DNA from: Saprospiraceae bacterium | Lineage (GTDB): Bacteria; Bacteroidota; Bacteroidia; Chitinophagales; Saprospiraceae | Reading direction: 5' to 3' | DNA: 64,000 nucleotides | Assembly: GCA_016716185.1 (NCBI GenBank) | Contig: JADJWV010000001.1 | Coordinates: 310,001 to 374,000 of the forward strand | In this document: positions 37,762 to 47,247 of the stretch, piece after piece | Layout: each line of letters begins with the position of its first letter | Position numbering within the stretch: the first letter of the stretch is position 1 | The notes under the pieces: model-generated | Database searches by the model: none | Told to the model about the DNA's origin: nothing | The model's input: the letters and a program-made list of their open reading frames with translations, nothing else | Position numbers and translations under genes: made by a program

Positions 37762-39946
37762 AAACAAAAAAATCATTTCCGTTTATTCAACAAACCGGTA
37801 TGATGGAGTGCGGACCGGCTTGTCTGGCCATGATCTTTAAATATTATGGATATTACAACATCCAACCATTTATATCCAAACTTGCAGAAGTCAGCACCTC
37901 AGGTGTCAATCTGTACAATCTGGCAGAAGTTGCGCAGCAATTCGGATTTCAGGCGGAGGCATATGAAATGGGCTACGAGCACCTCAACCAAATCAATCTT
38001 CCCTGCATAGCCCACTATGGTGGCATTCATTTCATTGTAATTTATAAAGTAAGCGATACGGAAGTGTGGATTGCTGATCCGGCATATGGAAAAGACAAAT
38101 TAAGCAAGGAAGAATTTCTCAAACAATGGAATGGCATTGTATTGACCGTAGAGCCTGGTCCGGATATTTTTAAAAACAAAGACCTCGAAGAATCGGTTCA
38201 AGACTTTTTGAAAACCAGGCAATCGCTCTATTCCAAATTTTACAAACCGGTTCTGCAAACATTGCGCGGCGTGATCTGGCAAATCCTCATCGCAACCGGT
38301 ATTCTGCAGCTCCTGGGCCTGGCTTTGCCATTTTTTACACAAACCATCGTCGATTATGTTTTGGTGAACCAGAATAAAAAATTATTAATGATCATCCTTC
38401 TGGGTATGGTCTGTACTTTTCTGGTTCAGGTATTGATCATGTATGCACGAAACATCTTGCTTGTGCACCTGAGGGTTCATTTTGAATTGCATTTTTTCAG
38501 CAATTTTTTTAAACACTTCATCTCCTTGTACCAGGGGTTTTATGACCGCAACAAACGGGAAGACTTCATGGTCAGGTTTCAGGAAAACATTACCATCCGT
38601 CAACTTGTAAATCCGACAGTCATTGAAAGCGTGGTTGATCTGTTATTCGTCTTGCTTTACGTTCCCATTTTATTGCTGTATAATTTTAAACTGGGGAGCA
38701 TCGCATTTATTTTTGTCCTGATTTACTTTTTACTGACGCTGATATACACCCCCGTCATTCGCAGCCTGGTATATAAAGTATTCTACAAGAATCTGGAAAC
38801 TCTTGGTGAGTTTCTGGACACTCTTTTAGGAATGCAGTCCGTAAAATTGCTTGCCATTGAAAACTTCAAATTCTGGCAATGGAAAAATAAATTTAAAAGA
38901 GCATTGAACGTAGTTATGGATGCAGAACGTAAAAGTGCATTGCTCCATTCCATACAGAAATCCGTATATTTTATGAGTCAGCTTGCGGTATTCTGGATAG
39001 GCGCTTATATGACTTTTAATCAGGAAATTACCATCGGACAATATCTGGCGATGACGGCGATTTTTTTATTGATCCTGAATTCGCTGAACAACCTCTCTTT
39101 GGTGTGGTATAATTTAACCGAACTGTCCGTGAGCCTCAACAGACTGAATGATGTGCTGCTTCAGGAAACAGAAAATGCTTCGATACTTGACAAAGTCAAT
39201 CAATTTGAAACCTTTCCACTGGAGATCAATAATCTTCATTTTAAATACCTGCAAAGTCAGCCGGAATACGTCTTGAATAATATTTCATTAAAAATAAAAC
39301 AAGGAGAACACATTGGCATCGCCGGTAGAAATGGATCGGGCAAAACGACATTGGTCAGATTGTTGCTCAACTTATACCCGCATTACGAAGGACAGATCAA
39401 ATTAGGCCAGCACGAACTCCGGCAATTGAATCCGACCGTTCTGAGAAAAAAAATATTTCTGTTCCCTCAGGAAATATACGTTTTTAACGGAAGCATTCGC
39501 GAGAACATCCAATATGGCAATCTGAATGCCAGCATGGATGAGATTATTCAGGCAGCCAAACTTGCTGATCTTCACGACTTTGTTTCTGCTCAATACCTTG
39601 GATATAATTATAAAATCGGAGATCTGGGAGCTAATCTTTCGGGTGGACAAAATTAAAAATTGGATTTGCAAGATTGTTTTTATCGGATCCCGACCTGATC
39701 ATACTCGATGAAGCCAGCAGCATGCTCGACGTTGAGGCAGAAAAAAGGATTATGGATCATCTAAAACGTCATTTCAAAGATAAAACCATCATCAGTATAG
39801 CTCATCGTATGCAAACATTAAAAAATGCTGACAGGATATTGGTCATTGAAAAAGGCGAAATCGCAGAAGAAGGGCCGCATGAAGAATTAATGAAAAAAGA
39901 ACAGGGCATCTATGCAAACTTTATGAAAACTTACATCGATTATTGA
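37758..39946 (+). CDS. C39-peptidase ABC exporter (PCAT), frameshifted near 39650 as sequenced
   Basis: An N-terminal C39 protease domain has Q12, C18 (TGMMECGPACLAM), H91 (GGIHFIVIY) and D107 (DPAYG): it cuts after Gly-Gly leaders. Six membrane helices (about 165-450) and an ATPase domain follow with Walker A GRNGSGKT (near 522), LSGGQ (near 627), Walker B LIILDEASSMLD and H-loop IAHRM. The frame stops right after LSGGQ; adding one A to the run in CAAAATTAAAAATT restores GGQKLKIGFARLFLSDPD and a normal 729-residue protein. The run is short and no slippery heptamer is visible, so sequencing error or a recent mutation is likelier than programmed shifting. It would export and trim the 20-residue precursors. 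Confidence 0.88.
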
Positions 39947-39960
39947 TAAGTTATCCGGAC

Positions 39961-41244
39961 ATGGAAATCAAAGAACAAAATCAAATTGAGGGACTGGAAC
40001 CACAACAATACCAGAGAATGTATTGGGAAGACGACGTCCCCGTTAAGGATCTCAGAAAAGGAATGATCCGAAAATTGTATTACTTTGCCATAGGCTTGTT
40101 TGTTATGATCCTATTGGTAGCTTCCATTGTTCGCTTTCCCGATCAGATTGAATTGCCTTTTATTTTAAAAACCAACGAGCCTGAAACCACCTATAAGTTT
40201 CCCTTTCCGGTATATGTCGATGAGGTCTATAAGCAAACGAAAGATACTGTTCAAGCCGGAAGTCCTCTTATTCGAATCAGTTCTCCGGAAATTGTCGATA
40301 TGATTTATGCACTGGAAGATTCGCGTACTTCTACAGCTTTATTTGAAAGTCATCAGACACAAATGCAGGAGAAACAAAAAGAAATTTTGAAAACCAAGAT
40401 CCGCCAGAATGAAATTCTAAAAATTGAATTGCTAAAACGCTGGAACACTACCCGGAAAAACTGGGAATTGCTTTCTGAAAAATTACTGCTCGACTGGAAA
40501 GATGCACAACAACGACTGCATGCTTATCAAAATCTGGTAAACGAAGGCATGAGTTCCAAATTTGATTTAAAAGATCGCGAATTGCTTGAAATAAAAGCAC
40601 GCGAGGCCTTAAATTCTGGCAGAAGTCAATATCAATTGGACAGCAGCCGTGCTTTGCTAGAACTTAAAAATTTGAATCTGGATATCCATAATGCAAACTC
40701 CGAAATAGACCATCTTGAATTGGCTTCGCAAGAACAGGATCTTCAGCTAAAAAGCAAACTCCAGCTCAATCAACAAAAACTTTTGCAATCATTTGGTCCT
40801 TTTGAAATATCAGATGGAAGTATCGTGTTGAAAGCTTCACATCCGGGGATGGTGAGCTATATGTTTGAAGGTGAGAAAGAAATTAAAGAAGGAATGACCG
40901 TTTTGAAGATCAGTTCACACAATTCTACCGATTATGCTTTTATCAAATGTCCGCCGGGCATTGCCGGTAAAATTAAAATTGGGCAACAGGCCCATTTAAA
41001 AGTGGCCAGCTTTCCCTTTTACGAATGGGGAACGCTTACAGCTTCGGTATCAGAAATCAGTCAGAGTGCAGACGAAGCAGGACAATTCAATCTAAAACTG
41101 AGTATTGAAAATAATAATAAGCTGCAATCTTTGCTCATCCCGGGATTGAACGGCACAGCAGTTGTGCTCATCGATGAGAAAACCTTATTGCAATACTTTT
41201 TCAGAAATGTGAAGAAGAATTATCATCGGTTTATGGAGGGGTAG
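39961..41244 (+). CDS. HlyD-family membrane fusion protein for the C39 exporter
   Basis: The start used is the ATG at 39961 (MEIKEQNQIEGL); an in-frame TTG at 39943 overlaps the exporter. The 427-residue protein has a cytoplasmic N-terminus, one helix (YYFAIGLFVMILLVASIV), a barrel/lipoyl half (VYVDEVYKQTKDTVQAGSPLIRI), a long coiled-coil hairpin (about 110-260) and the second lipoyl/barrel region (SHPGMVSYMFEGEKEIKEGMTVLKI). It should bridge the exporter to an outer-membrane channel, which is not encoded nearby. It is the last gene of the synthetase-exporter operon. Confidence 0.9.
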   Translation: MEIKEQNQIEGLEPQQYQRMYWEDDVPVKDLRKGMIRKLYYFAIGLFVMILLVASIVRFPDQIELPFILKTNEPETTYKFPFPVYVDEVYKQTKDTVQAGSPLIRISSPEIVDMIYALEDSRTSTALFESHQTQMQEKQKEILKTKIRQNEILKIELLKRWNTTRKNWELLSEKLLLDWKDAQQRLHAYQNLVNEGMSSKFDLKDRELLEIKAREALNSGRSQYQLDSSRALLELKNLNLDIHNANSEIDHLELASQEQDLQLKSKLQLNQQKLLQSFGPFEISDGSIVLKASHPGMVSYMFEGEKEIKEGMTVLKISSHNSTDYAFIKCPPGIAGKIKIGQQAHLKVASFPFYEWGTLTASVSEISQSADEAGQFNLKLSIENNNKLQSLLIPGLNGTAVVLIDEKTLLQYFFRNVKKNYHRFMEG

Positions 41245-43485
41245 ACCTGTCGCCCCGATGGGGCTGATCTCCCATTATCCTTCTGTTTCTTTTGCAACAT
41301 CTTTTTGGTTGGTTATAAAGACAAATTTAAATTTTTTTGAGGTTTAATTCGGCTTCTGGTTCGCTGGCAAGATTGGCTCTTTTTTTACTTGAATCCCGGC
41401 TTACGTGGGTTTCGCTCCTACGGAGCTGGTATTTATTTTTTTGACTGCTATTGACCTGTCGCCCCGATGGGGCTGATCTCCCGGTCGCTGTTCGGATTCT
41501 TTCCGACATCTATTTGGTTGGTTATAAAAACAAAATTAAGCTTTTTTGAGGTTTGATTCAGCCTCTGGTTCGCTGGCAAGATTGTCTCTTTTTTTACTTG
41601 AATCCCGGCTTACGTGGGTTTCGCTCCTACGGAGCTGGTATTTATTTTTTTGATGACTGCTATTGACCTGTCGCCCCGATGGGGCTGATCTCCCGGTCGC
41701 TGTTCGGATTCTTTCCGACATCTATTTGGTTGGTTATAAAAACAAAATTAAGCTTTTTTGAGGTTTGATTCAGCCTCTGGTTCGCTGGCAAGATTGTCTC
41801 TTTTTTTACTTGAATCCCGGCTTACGTGGGTTTCGCTCCTACGGAGCTGGTATTTATTTTTTTGACTGCTATTGACCTGTCGCCCCGATGGGGCTGATCT
41901 CCCATTATCGTTCTGTTTCTTTTGCAACATTTTTTTGGTTGGCTATACAATATAATCAACAATCTTCTCTCTCCTCCTTAAGCTCCGTAGGAGCGACATG
42001 TCAATAGAATCAACATTCATCCCTCTCCTCTTTGAGCTCCGTAGGAGCGACACTATAGTCATCAAATATATATTCCGGCTTGAAATCAATTTCGTACACC
42101 TTCAAAAAATCAATGTATTCTTCCCTGAATGTTTTCTTTTTATGGTGAGCTTCCTGATTCAGGATATATTTTGCAATGGTTGCTATCTGGGATTGGCCAA
42201 TTGTAAAGGCTCCATAGCCAGTCTGCCATTCAAATTTTCCCACTACATGTTTATTTTCATTGACCCATCTGGATGAATTGGATTTTATGTCCCGAATTAA
42301 TTCAGAAAGATTGCAATCAGGTTTTATTCCAATGAGAATGTGCACATGGTCTGGCATTCCGTTAATGATCATTAATTTTTGATTCTTATTTGTAACGATG
42401 CCCGTGATGTATTGATACAATTTTTCCTTCCATTTTGTAGAAATGATATTGGTTCTGCCTTTTACTGCAAATACTACATGAACGTATAATTGTGTATAGG
42501 TATTAGCCATTTTTCTCCCTAGGTTTCGCTCCTACGGAGCTGGTATTTATTTTTTTGACTGCTATTGACCTGTCGCCCCGATGGGGCTGATCTCCCGGTC
42601 GCTGTTCTGATTTTCTCCAACATTTTTTTGGTTGGCTATAAAAACAAATTTAAATTTTTTTGAGGTTTAATTCGGCTTCTGGTTCGCTGGCAAGATTGGC
42701 TTTTTTTTTACTTGAATCCCGGCTTACGTGGGTTTCGCTCCTACGGAGCTGGTATTTATTTTTTTGATGACTGCTATTGACCTGTCGCCCCGATGGGGCT
42801 GATTTCCCGATCGCTGTTCGGATTCTTTCCGACATCTATTTGGTTGGTTATAAAAACAAAATTAAGCTTTTTTGAGGTTTGATTCAGCCTCTGGTTCGCT
42901 GGCAAGATTGGCTTTTTTATTTACTTGACTCCTGGCTTGTCTTGGTTTCGCTCCTACGGAGCTGGCATTTATTTTTTTGATGACTGCTATTGACCTGTCG
43001 CCCAGATGGGGCTGATCTCCCTTCCGATGTCCTGATTTTCTCCAACATTTTTTTGGTTGGCTATAAAAACAAATTTAAATTTTTTTGAGGTTTAATTCGG
43101 CTACTGGTTCGCTGGCAAGATTATCTCTTTTTTTTACTTGACTCCTGGCTTGTGTTGGTTTCGCTCCTACGGAGCTGGTATGTTTTTTTTGAATGCTATT
43201 GACCTGTCGCCCCGATGGGGCTGATTTCCCGGTCGATGTTCGGATTCTTTCCAACATCTTTTTGCTTGGTTATAAAGACAAATTTAAATTTTTTTGAGGT
43301 TTAATTCGGCTTCTGGTTCGCTGGCAAGATTGGCTTTTTTATTTACTTGACTCCTGGCTTGTGTTGGTTTCGCTCCTACGGAGCTGGTATATTTTTTTTG
43401 AATGCTATTGACCTGACACCCCGATGGGGCTGATCTCTCTTCCGATGTCCTGATTTTCTCCAACATTTTTTTGGTTGGCTATAAA
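41245..43485. repeat. Array of about 209-bp REP-like repeats around a RAYT gene
   Basis: Nine copies of GACCTGTCGCCCCGATGGGG-type sequence start at 41245, 41453, 41665, 41874, 42567, 42779, 42992, 43201 and 43410. Most units run 208-213 bp and contain two palindromes, GCCCCGATGGGGC and GCTCCTACGGAGC, joined by a conserved segment that includes TGGTTCGCTGGCAAGAT. On the minus strand each unit gives a 60-residue frame, an artefact of the repeat. The block 41930-42540 replaces repeat sequence with an IS200-like transposase gene. Confidence 0.9.
42010..42510 (-). CDS. IS200/RAYT-type Y1 HUH transposase
   Basis: The protein has 166 residues. MANTYTQLYVHVVFAVKGR is the usual start of Bacteroidota IS200-like proteins. 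GMPDHVHILIG holds the HUH metal-binding pair, and IAKYILNQEAHHKKKTF the nucleophilic Tyr of Y1 transposases. The gene lies inside an array of palindromic repeats, the arrangement of REP-associated tyrosine transposases, single-copy domesticated enzymes thought to spread REP sequences. Its flanks carry two copies of AGCTCCGTAGGAGCGACA. Confidence 0.9.
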   Translation of the reverse strand: MANTYTQLYVHVVFAVKGRTNIISTKWKEKLYQYITGIVTNKNQKLMIINGMPDHVHILIGIKPDCNLSELIRDIKSNSSRWVNENKHVVGKFEWQTGYGAFTIGQSQIATIAKYILNQEAHHKKKTFREEYIDFLKVYEIDFKPEYIFDDYSVAPTELKEERDEC

Positions 43486-43516
43486 ATGTAATCAGCAATC
43501 GTCATTCTGATTTTTA

Positions 43517-43613
43517 AGCTCCGTAGGAGCGATATGTCAATAGAATCAACATTCAGTCCTCTCCTCTTTGAGCTCCGTAGGAGCGACACTATAGTCATCA
43601 AAGATATATTCCA
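43517..43613 (-). pseudogene. Duplicated 3' end and flank of the RAYT gene
   Basis: Bases 43517-43613 repeat about 41980-42078: two AGCTCCGTAGGAGCGA hairpins, the TGTCAATAGAATCAACATTCA link and the last codons of the transposase. The rest of the gene is absent, so this is a remnant or a recombination junction. Confidence 0.7.
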
Positions 43614-43642
43614 GGTGTAATTTTTGTACTTTCATCAAACTA

Positions 43643-43676
43643 AAAAACCCCGGTTTCATCCCGGGGTTCAGTTCTT
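43643..43676 (-). terminator. Rho-independent terminator of the lipoprotein gene
   Basis: AACCCCGG-TTTCATC-CCGGGGTT forms an 8-bp GC-rich stem. Read on the minus strand it is followed by TTTTTTAG, so it ends transcription of the gene at 43693-44685 and shields it from the repeat array. Confidence 0.85.
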
Positions 43677-43692
43677 TTTCTTAGAGGTGTAA

Positions 43693-44685
43693 TTACAAAG
43701 TATTTAAAAAATCCTTGATCTCCTGAAGCGTTTTAATTTCAAGTTCGATAACTACTTTATCATCCGCGATGATATCTTTTTCAAGGTAACCCAGGTAATA
43801 TCCTTTGTTCCCTTTTCCAATCATAATATAATAGACCGGCTCGCCAACCGGCAATGGACCAAAGCAGACCTCTTCTTTGGATCCCTTGCAGCAGGGTTGA
43901 ATGACTACCATGTAGTTTTTGAATACCGCAAATGCTTCCAAATTCACAACGTCACCGTTGGAGGGGCCATGCGCGATGAGACATGGAATCCCGAGCGGCT
44001 TGTCGTTTAGTTTGCTGAAGTAATCGCAATTGACCCAGCCCAATTTCTTCGGAAAACATTCCATCCCAAGAACATCGCGGCCTGTAGAGTCCGGTGTCCA
44101 TTCTGCAAAAAATACATTGTTCTGCGTTTGAGGGTCTCCATCGGCTTCTATCCAGTTGATCCCATTGTTGGTTTCCTCCCCATAAAATAACTCCATTCCG
44201 GGGTTGAAATTTCCTCCAGGAACCGATAGCCTGAGCACATATCCTCGCGCTGGATCAATCGTTAATTCTTTGCCATCACAAAATGCTCGCACATTGGCCA
44301 TCCCTCCAGACTCTATGATTTTATCACCTGAAGAAGTTCCTGCCAAGTGACTTACCATTTGTGTTTTGTTGCGAACCAGCTCAACTTCAATTTGAATTAT
44401 TTTACCAGTGACCAGACTTCCATTTAGTAAAAAACTATTCCCCTGAAATTCAATGCCACTTCCATCCGGAAAAAAGTAGCCTCCACCCCAATCAGAAAAA
44501 ATTTCAAACCGGTACGCATCGGGTTTTAAATCCTGCAATGAAACTTTGGAAATGTCACGTGAATAACTGAATGTGCTTGATTCATTGTCGGGAATAAACG
44601 TATCTTCATTCTCACAAGATACCAAACCCAAACATCCGATCAATCCCATCGACCAGATGAAAAAATACAATTTAGATGTTCTCAT
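43693..44685 (-). CDS. Outer-envelope lipoprotein, function unknown
   Basis: The protein has 330 residues. A signal peptide ends in the lipobox LVSC, followed by ENEDTFIPDNE, an acidic stretch like those that direct lipoproteins to the surface in Bacteroidota. The body is beta-rich with six or more cysteines (for example VIQPCCKGSKEEVCFG) and shows no family that I recognise. It is the last gene of a minus-strand set with the ECF sigma factor and barrel protein, 63 bp after the latter, and has its own terminator. Confidence 0.75.
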   Translation of the reverse strand: MRTSKLYFFIWSMGLIGCLGLVSCENEDTFIPDNESSTFSYSRDISKVSLQDLKPDAYRFEIFSDWGGGYFFPDGSGIEFQGNSFLLNGSLVTGKIIQIEVELVRNKTQMVSHLAGTSSGDKIIESGGMANVRAFCDGKELTIDPARGYVLRLSVPGGNFNPGMELFYGEETNNGINWIEADGDPQTQNNVFFAEWTPDSTGRDVLGMECFPKKLGWVNCDYFSKLNDKPLGIPCLIAHGPSNGDVVNLEAFAVFKNYMVVIQPCCKGSKEEVCFGPLPVGEPVYYIMIGKGNKGYYLGYLEKDIIADDKVVIELEIKTLQEIKDFLNTL

Positions 44686-44748
44686 AATGATTTATTTTTG
44701 TTTAGATATCCTAATGACTGTTCGTTGATGTATTTTGTTTCTTCTGAT

Positions 44749-46104
44749 TCAGAAATTTTTTCGAAAACCAACTCTCGCCTGAAAACTCTGGTATTTTTGA
44801 TCGAAAGGATAAGCGTCCGCATTAAAGGGTTTTAAATAATAATGAATTCCTGGTTCTACAAACCATTTCCATTGATCGGTAATTCGACCACTTGCAGAAA
44901 CGTGAAAACTGAAATAGGGTATGATTTTGCGATCAAATAACCTGATACCCCCCACATTTTCAAAAGCCATCGGCTCAGAAAATTCATTCAAAATTTTTCC
45001 CTGATGGGAACTCCACAAATTGAGACCAACACCGGGTTGCAATCCGAATTCAAGATTTTTCCATTTCCAATGGTAATTCAACATCAATGGTATGTTGAAC
45101 TGATGGTGATAGTTGTGATTTTTGATCAAACGAAATCCATTGATGGTGTCTATATACAACAACTTGCCATCGCGATACACCGAAGTGATTCTGGTTTCAC
45201 GGCTGTTTGATTGAAGCTGTTCGTACATCAAAAGATACTCCAGGCCCAATTTAACAGACCAATGCCCTTTGCTGAACACTCCTCTGACTCCTGCAGTCAA
45301 TCCGGTCCGGACAGACTCCGTGGCTTCTCTTTTTTCCTGGTAGGCTTTTAAGTCGCCTTGCTTATCGTGCAACTGAAATGGACTGTATGCAGGCCCAGCA
45401 TAAATTTCGATGCCCCAATTTGCATTCGACTTGTGAAACTGGTAACATTTTATTCCCGAATTGCCTGTGTAGAGTTCAGACGTTTCTGGTTTGGTGGTTT
45501 GTTGCTGGTAAATTAATTCAAAAGGCAAGGGTAAAACTGCTAAACCAATCATTCTTATGAATCCCTTTTCTTGAAAATATTCATCGCTTTCTAAGGATGA
45601 TATCTGTGGTGCCGCCGAAGCAGTATTTTCAATAACCTTCGCCCTTATATTGTCCTGTTTTTCTGTTGTTTTACTTCCCTGGTCAGTTTTGTTAGTATGT
45701 TTTTGAAATTTAACAGCCTTTTCATTCTGGACGAGTATGGAAGAGGCATGATTCGTAAGACCGGATTGAAGAATTGATGTGTTTTGGGTTTGTGTATTCA
45801 TCGCTTGCCCGGCCTGTTGAAGATCATCTGCTTTCTTTATAGATTCAATGTTTTCCTGAGCTTTGTTGCTTTGGACGGAAACATTGCTTTCTTTTGTTAT
45901 GGCTGGTCCTTCTGTATATAAATCAGTAAAATACCATGCCGAAATGAGTAATGTACCTCCAAGCACGCACCACCAGAGCCATAGAAATCTTTTTTTGGAT
46001 TTCTGAGGTAAATGAAGTTTTACCTGATCCCAAATAGCATCCGGAACTGCTTTTTCATGTCTTTCGGACAAGGTTTTTAAATGATCCTTCCAGTCTTGTT
46101 TCAT
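44749..46104 (-). CDS. Trans-envelope protein: anti-sigma-like N-terminus, one helix, C-terminal outer-membrane beta-barrel
   Basis: The protein has 451 residues. Residues 1-35 (QDWKDHLKTLSERHEKAVPDAIWDQVKLHLP) look like the short cytoplasmic part of Bacteroidota anti-sigma proteins. One helix follows (FLWLWWCVLGGTLLISAWYF), then a low-complexity Gln/Asn/Ser linker (about 65-170), then alternating beta strands ending in FQARVGFRKNF, with the terminal Phe of a barrel. The four-base overlap with the upstream ECF sigma gene (ATGA) supports a sigma/anti-sigma pair. It may transmit an outer-membrane signal. The trigger is unknown. Confidence 0.75.
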   Translation of the reverse strand: MKQDWKDHLKTLSERHEKAVPDAIWDQVKLHLPQKSKKRFLWLWWCVLGGTLLISAWYFTDLYTEGPAITKESNVSVQSNKAQENIESIKKADDLQQAGQAMNTQTQNTSILQSGLTNHASSILVQNEKAVKFQKHTNKTDQGSKTTEKQDNIRAKVIENTASAAPQISSLESDEYFQEKGFIRMIGLAVLPLPFELIYQQQTTKPETSELYTGNSGIKCYQFHKSNANWGIEIYAGPAYSPFQLHDKQGDLKAYQEKREATESVRTGLTAGVRGVFSKGHWSVKLGLEYLLMYEQLQSNSRETRITSVYRDGKLLYIDTINGFRLIKNHNYHHQFNIPLMLNYHWKWKNLEFGLQPGVGLNLWSSHQGKILNEFSEPMAFENVGGIRLFDRKIIPYFSFHVSASGRITDQWKWFVEPGIHYYLKPFNADAYPFDQKYQSFQARVGFRKNF

Positions 46105-46646
46105 GCCGGTAATTTTAAATTTGGGTACAAAGAGTGAATTCTTTGATATAAAAACTGTTTTGCTTTATGGAGCTGCGACCTACAGCTAACCTCTTTTATT
46201 TTCAACAGCGTTGCAATTTCTTCATAAGAGTATCCCTCGATAATCGATAAATTAAAAACGGTTCGATAACCTATGGGCATGCTTTTTAATATTTGTTCAA
46301 ATGCCTGGTAGTCCAAAGAATAAAAAATATCTGGCTCCACTTGTATTTCAGGAACCAAAGTTTCCGAACCATTTAATACTTCCGGTCCGTGAGCCTGAAT
46401 CTTGGACAAGCAAGTATTGACAATGATTCGACGGATCCAGGCACCCAATGGACCCGAATGTCTCCAGGATTGAAGATTTTGAAAAATTTTGATAAATCCT
46501 TCCTGCAAGGCATCCTCCGCTTCTGCGGTATGAGCTATATATCTATGGCATAGCCCCAACATTTTAGGTGCATATGATGAATAAAGCTCCTTACAGGCCT
46601 TTTGATCGCCTTCCAGACACTTTCGAACCAATTCCACTTCCTGCAT
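46101..46646 (-). CDS. ECF RNA polymerase sigma factor
   Basis: From the ATG at 46646 (MQEVELVRKCLEGDQKACKELY) the protein has 181 residues; an upstream extension of 26 codons is not family-like. Sigma region 2 (YAPKMLGLCHRYIAHTAEAEDALQEGFIKIFQNL) and region 4 (MPIGYRTVFNLSIIEGYSYEEIATLLKIKEVSCRSQLHKAKQFL) are complete. It is followed by the barrel protein with four bases of overlap. The gene lies inside the span of the peptide regulon, so it could be the factor that reads the 19-bp/22-bp/-7 promoters, although a LuxR-type activator is equally likely. Confidence 0.9.
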   Translation of the reverse strand: MQEVELVRKCLEGDQKACKELYSSYAPKMLGLCHRYIAHTAEAEDALQEGFIKIFQNLQSWRHSGPLGAWIRRIIVNTCLSKIQAHGPEVLNGSETLVPEIQVEPDIFYSLDYQAFEQILKSMPIGYRTVFNLSIIEGYSYEEIATLLKIKEVSCRSQLHKAKQFLYQRIHSLYPNLKLPA

Positions 46647-46703
46647 GCTGCAATATGACTGTATTTTAATTCCATTTGTTGCCTGGCGGGTGAATTTTTT
46701 TCG

Positions 46704-46761
46704 TCCCGATAAAATAAAGCTCACTATTTCATTTCTTAAGAACTATGCCATTTTATCGGGA
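46704..46761. repeat. 58-bp element with 12-bp inverted arms (copy 2)
   Basis: Arms TCCCGATAAAAT (46704-46715) and ATTTTATCGGGA (46750-46761) are identical to those at 605-662, with the same 34-bp spacing. About 20 of the 34 central bases also match. Confidence 0.7.
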
Positions 46762-46859
46762 TTTTGGCCTTAATGGTAATTCGAGACCTCATTCTCCGGT
46801 TCCCGTGAGTTAAATATTGTTAGCCGATGACCATGTTTTTTTAAGCGTTATCATGTTGA

Positions 46860-46937
46860 TGCGAAATTCCTGCCTGAACGACAAGATTTTTATAAAGCTA
46901 AATAGTTCCATTTCGGGCGGGAAGGTGCGGGGTTTTC
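46860..46937. repeat. Dispersed palindromic repeat, diverged copy
   Basis: GCGAAATTCCTGCCTGAACG and TTTCGGGCGGGAAGGTGCGG are the diverged arms of the repeat seen at 2152, 17640 and 17771. The rest of the 46762-47170 gap holds a Cys/Phe-rich but start-poor frame that I do not support as a gene. Confidence 0.5.
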
Positions 46938-47170
46938 TTTTCAGTGAGGCTCCGGCAGATCATGCGGATTACAAAGAATGGGTAGTTTCTTTTTTGACGT
47001 TTCGATGCTTGAACTGTTCAACTCTCCTATGGTCTTACGCCTGTTGTTCTCTACTTTGAACTCTGAATTTCCCACTTTCTCTCGAATTGTCAACATTACT
47101 CTTTACACTTTCTTAAGCCTTAGGCCTTCAGCCTATGGGCATGAATCTTTGCATTCTGCGTTTTCAGATT

Positions 47171-47219
47171 TTATCCACTTTCATGTGATCAAAAGCCAAA
47201 TAGAGGCCATCTACATTTG
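47171..47219 (+). promoter_or_regulatory. Shared regulon motif plus perfect -7 box for the methyltransferase
   Basis: TTATCCACTTTCATGTGAT (47171-47189), then 22 bp, then TACATTTG (47212-47219), a perfect TAnnTTTG box. The start codon is 28 bp further. The motif differs from the array copy by one base (C for T at position 6). Confidence 0.8.
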
Positions 47220-47247
47220 TGACATCATTTAACAAAATAATTAAACC

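Noticed and set aside
39640..39680. Programmed -1 frameshift in the exporter gene
   Set aside because: The A-run is only four bases, no canonical X-XXY-YYZ heptamer in frame and no obvious downstream hairpin were seen; a missing base is simpler.
41327..43466. Seven minus-strand 60-residue ORFs of the type MSERIRTATGRSAPSGRQVNS
   Set aside because: They are all translations of the same REP-like repeat unit, with frame breaks between copies and no promoter or conserved start context.
46817..47232. Overlapping small ORFs upstream of the methyltransferase
   Set aside because: They cover a dispersed repeat and the regulon promoter motif, and show no conserved features.
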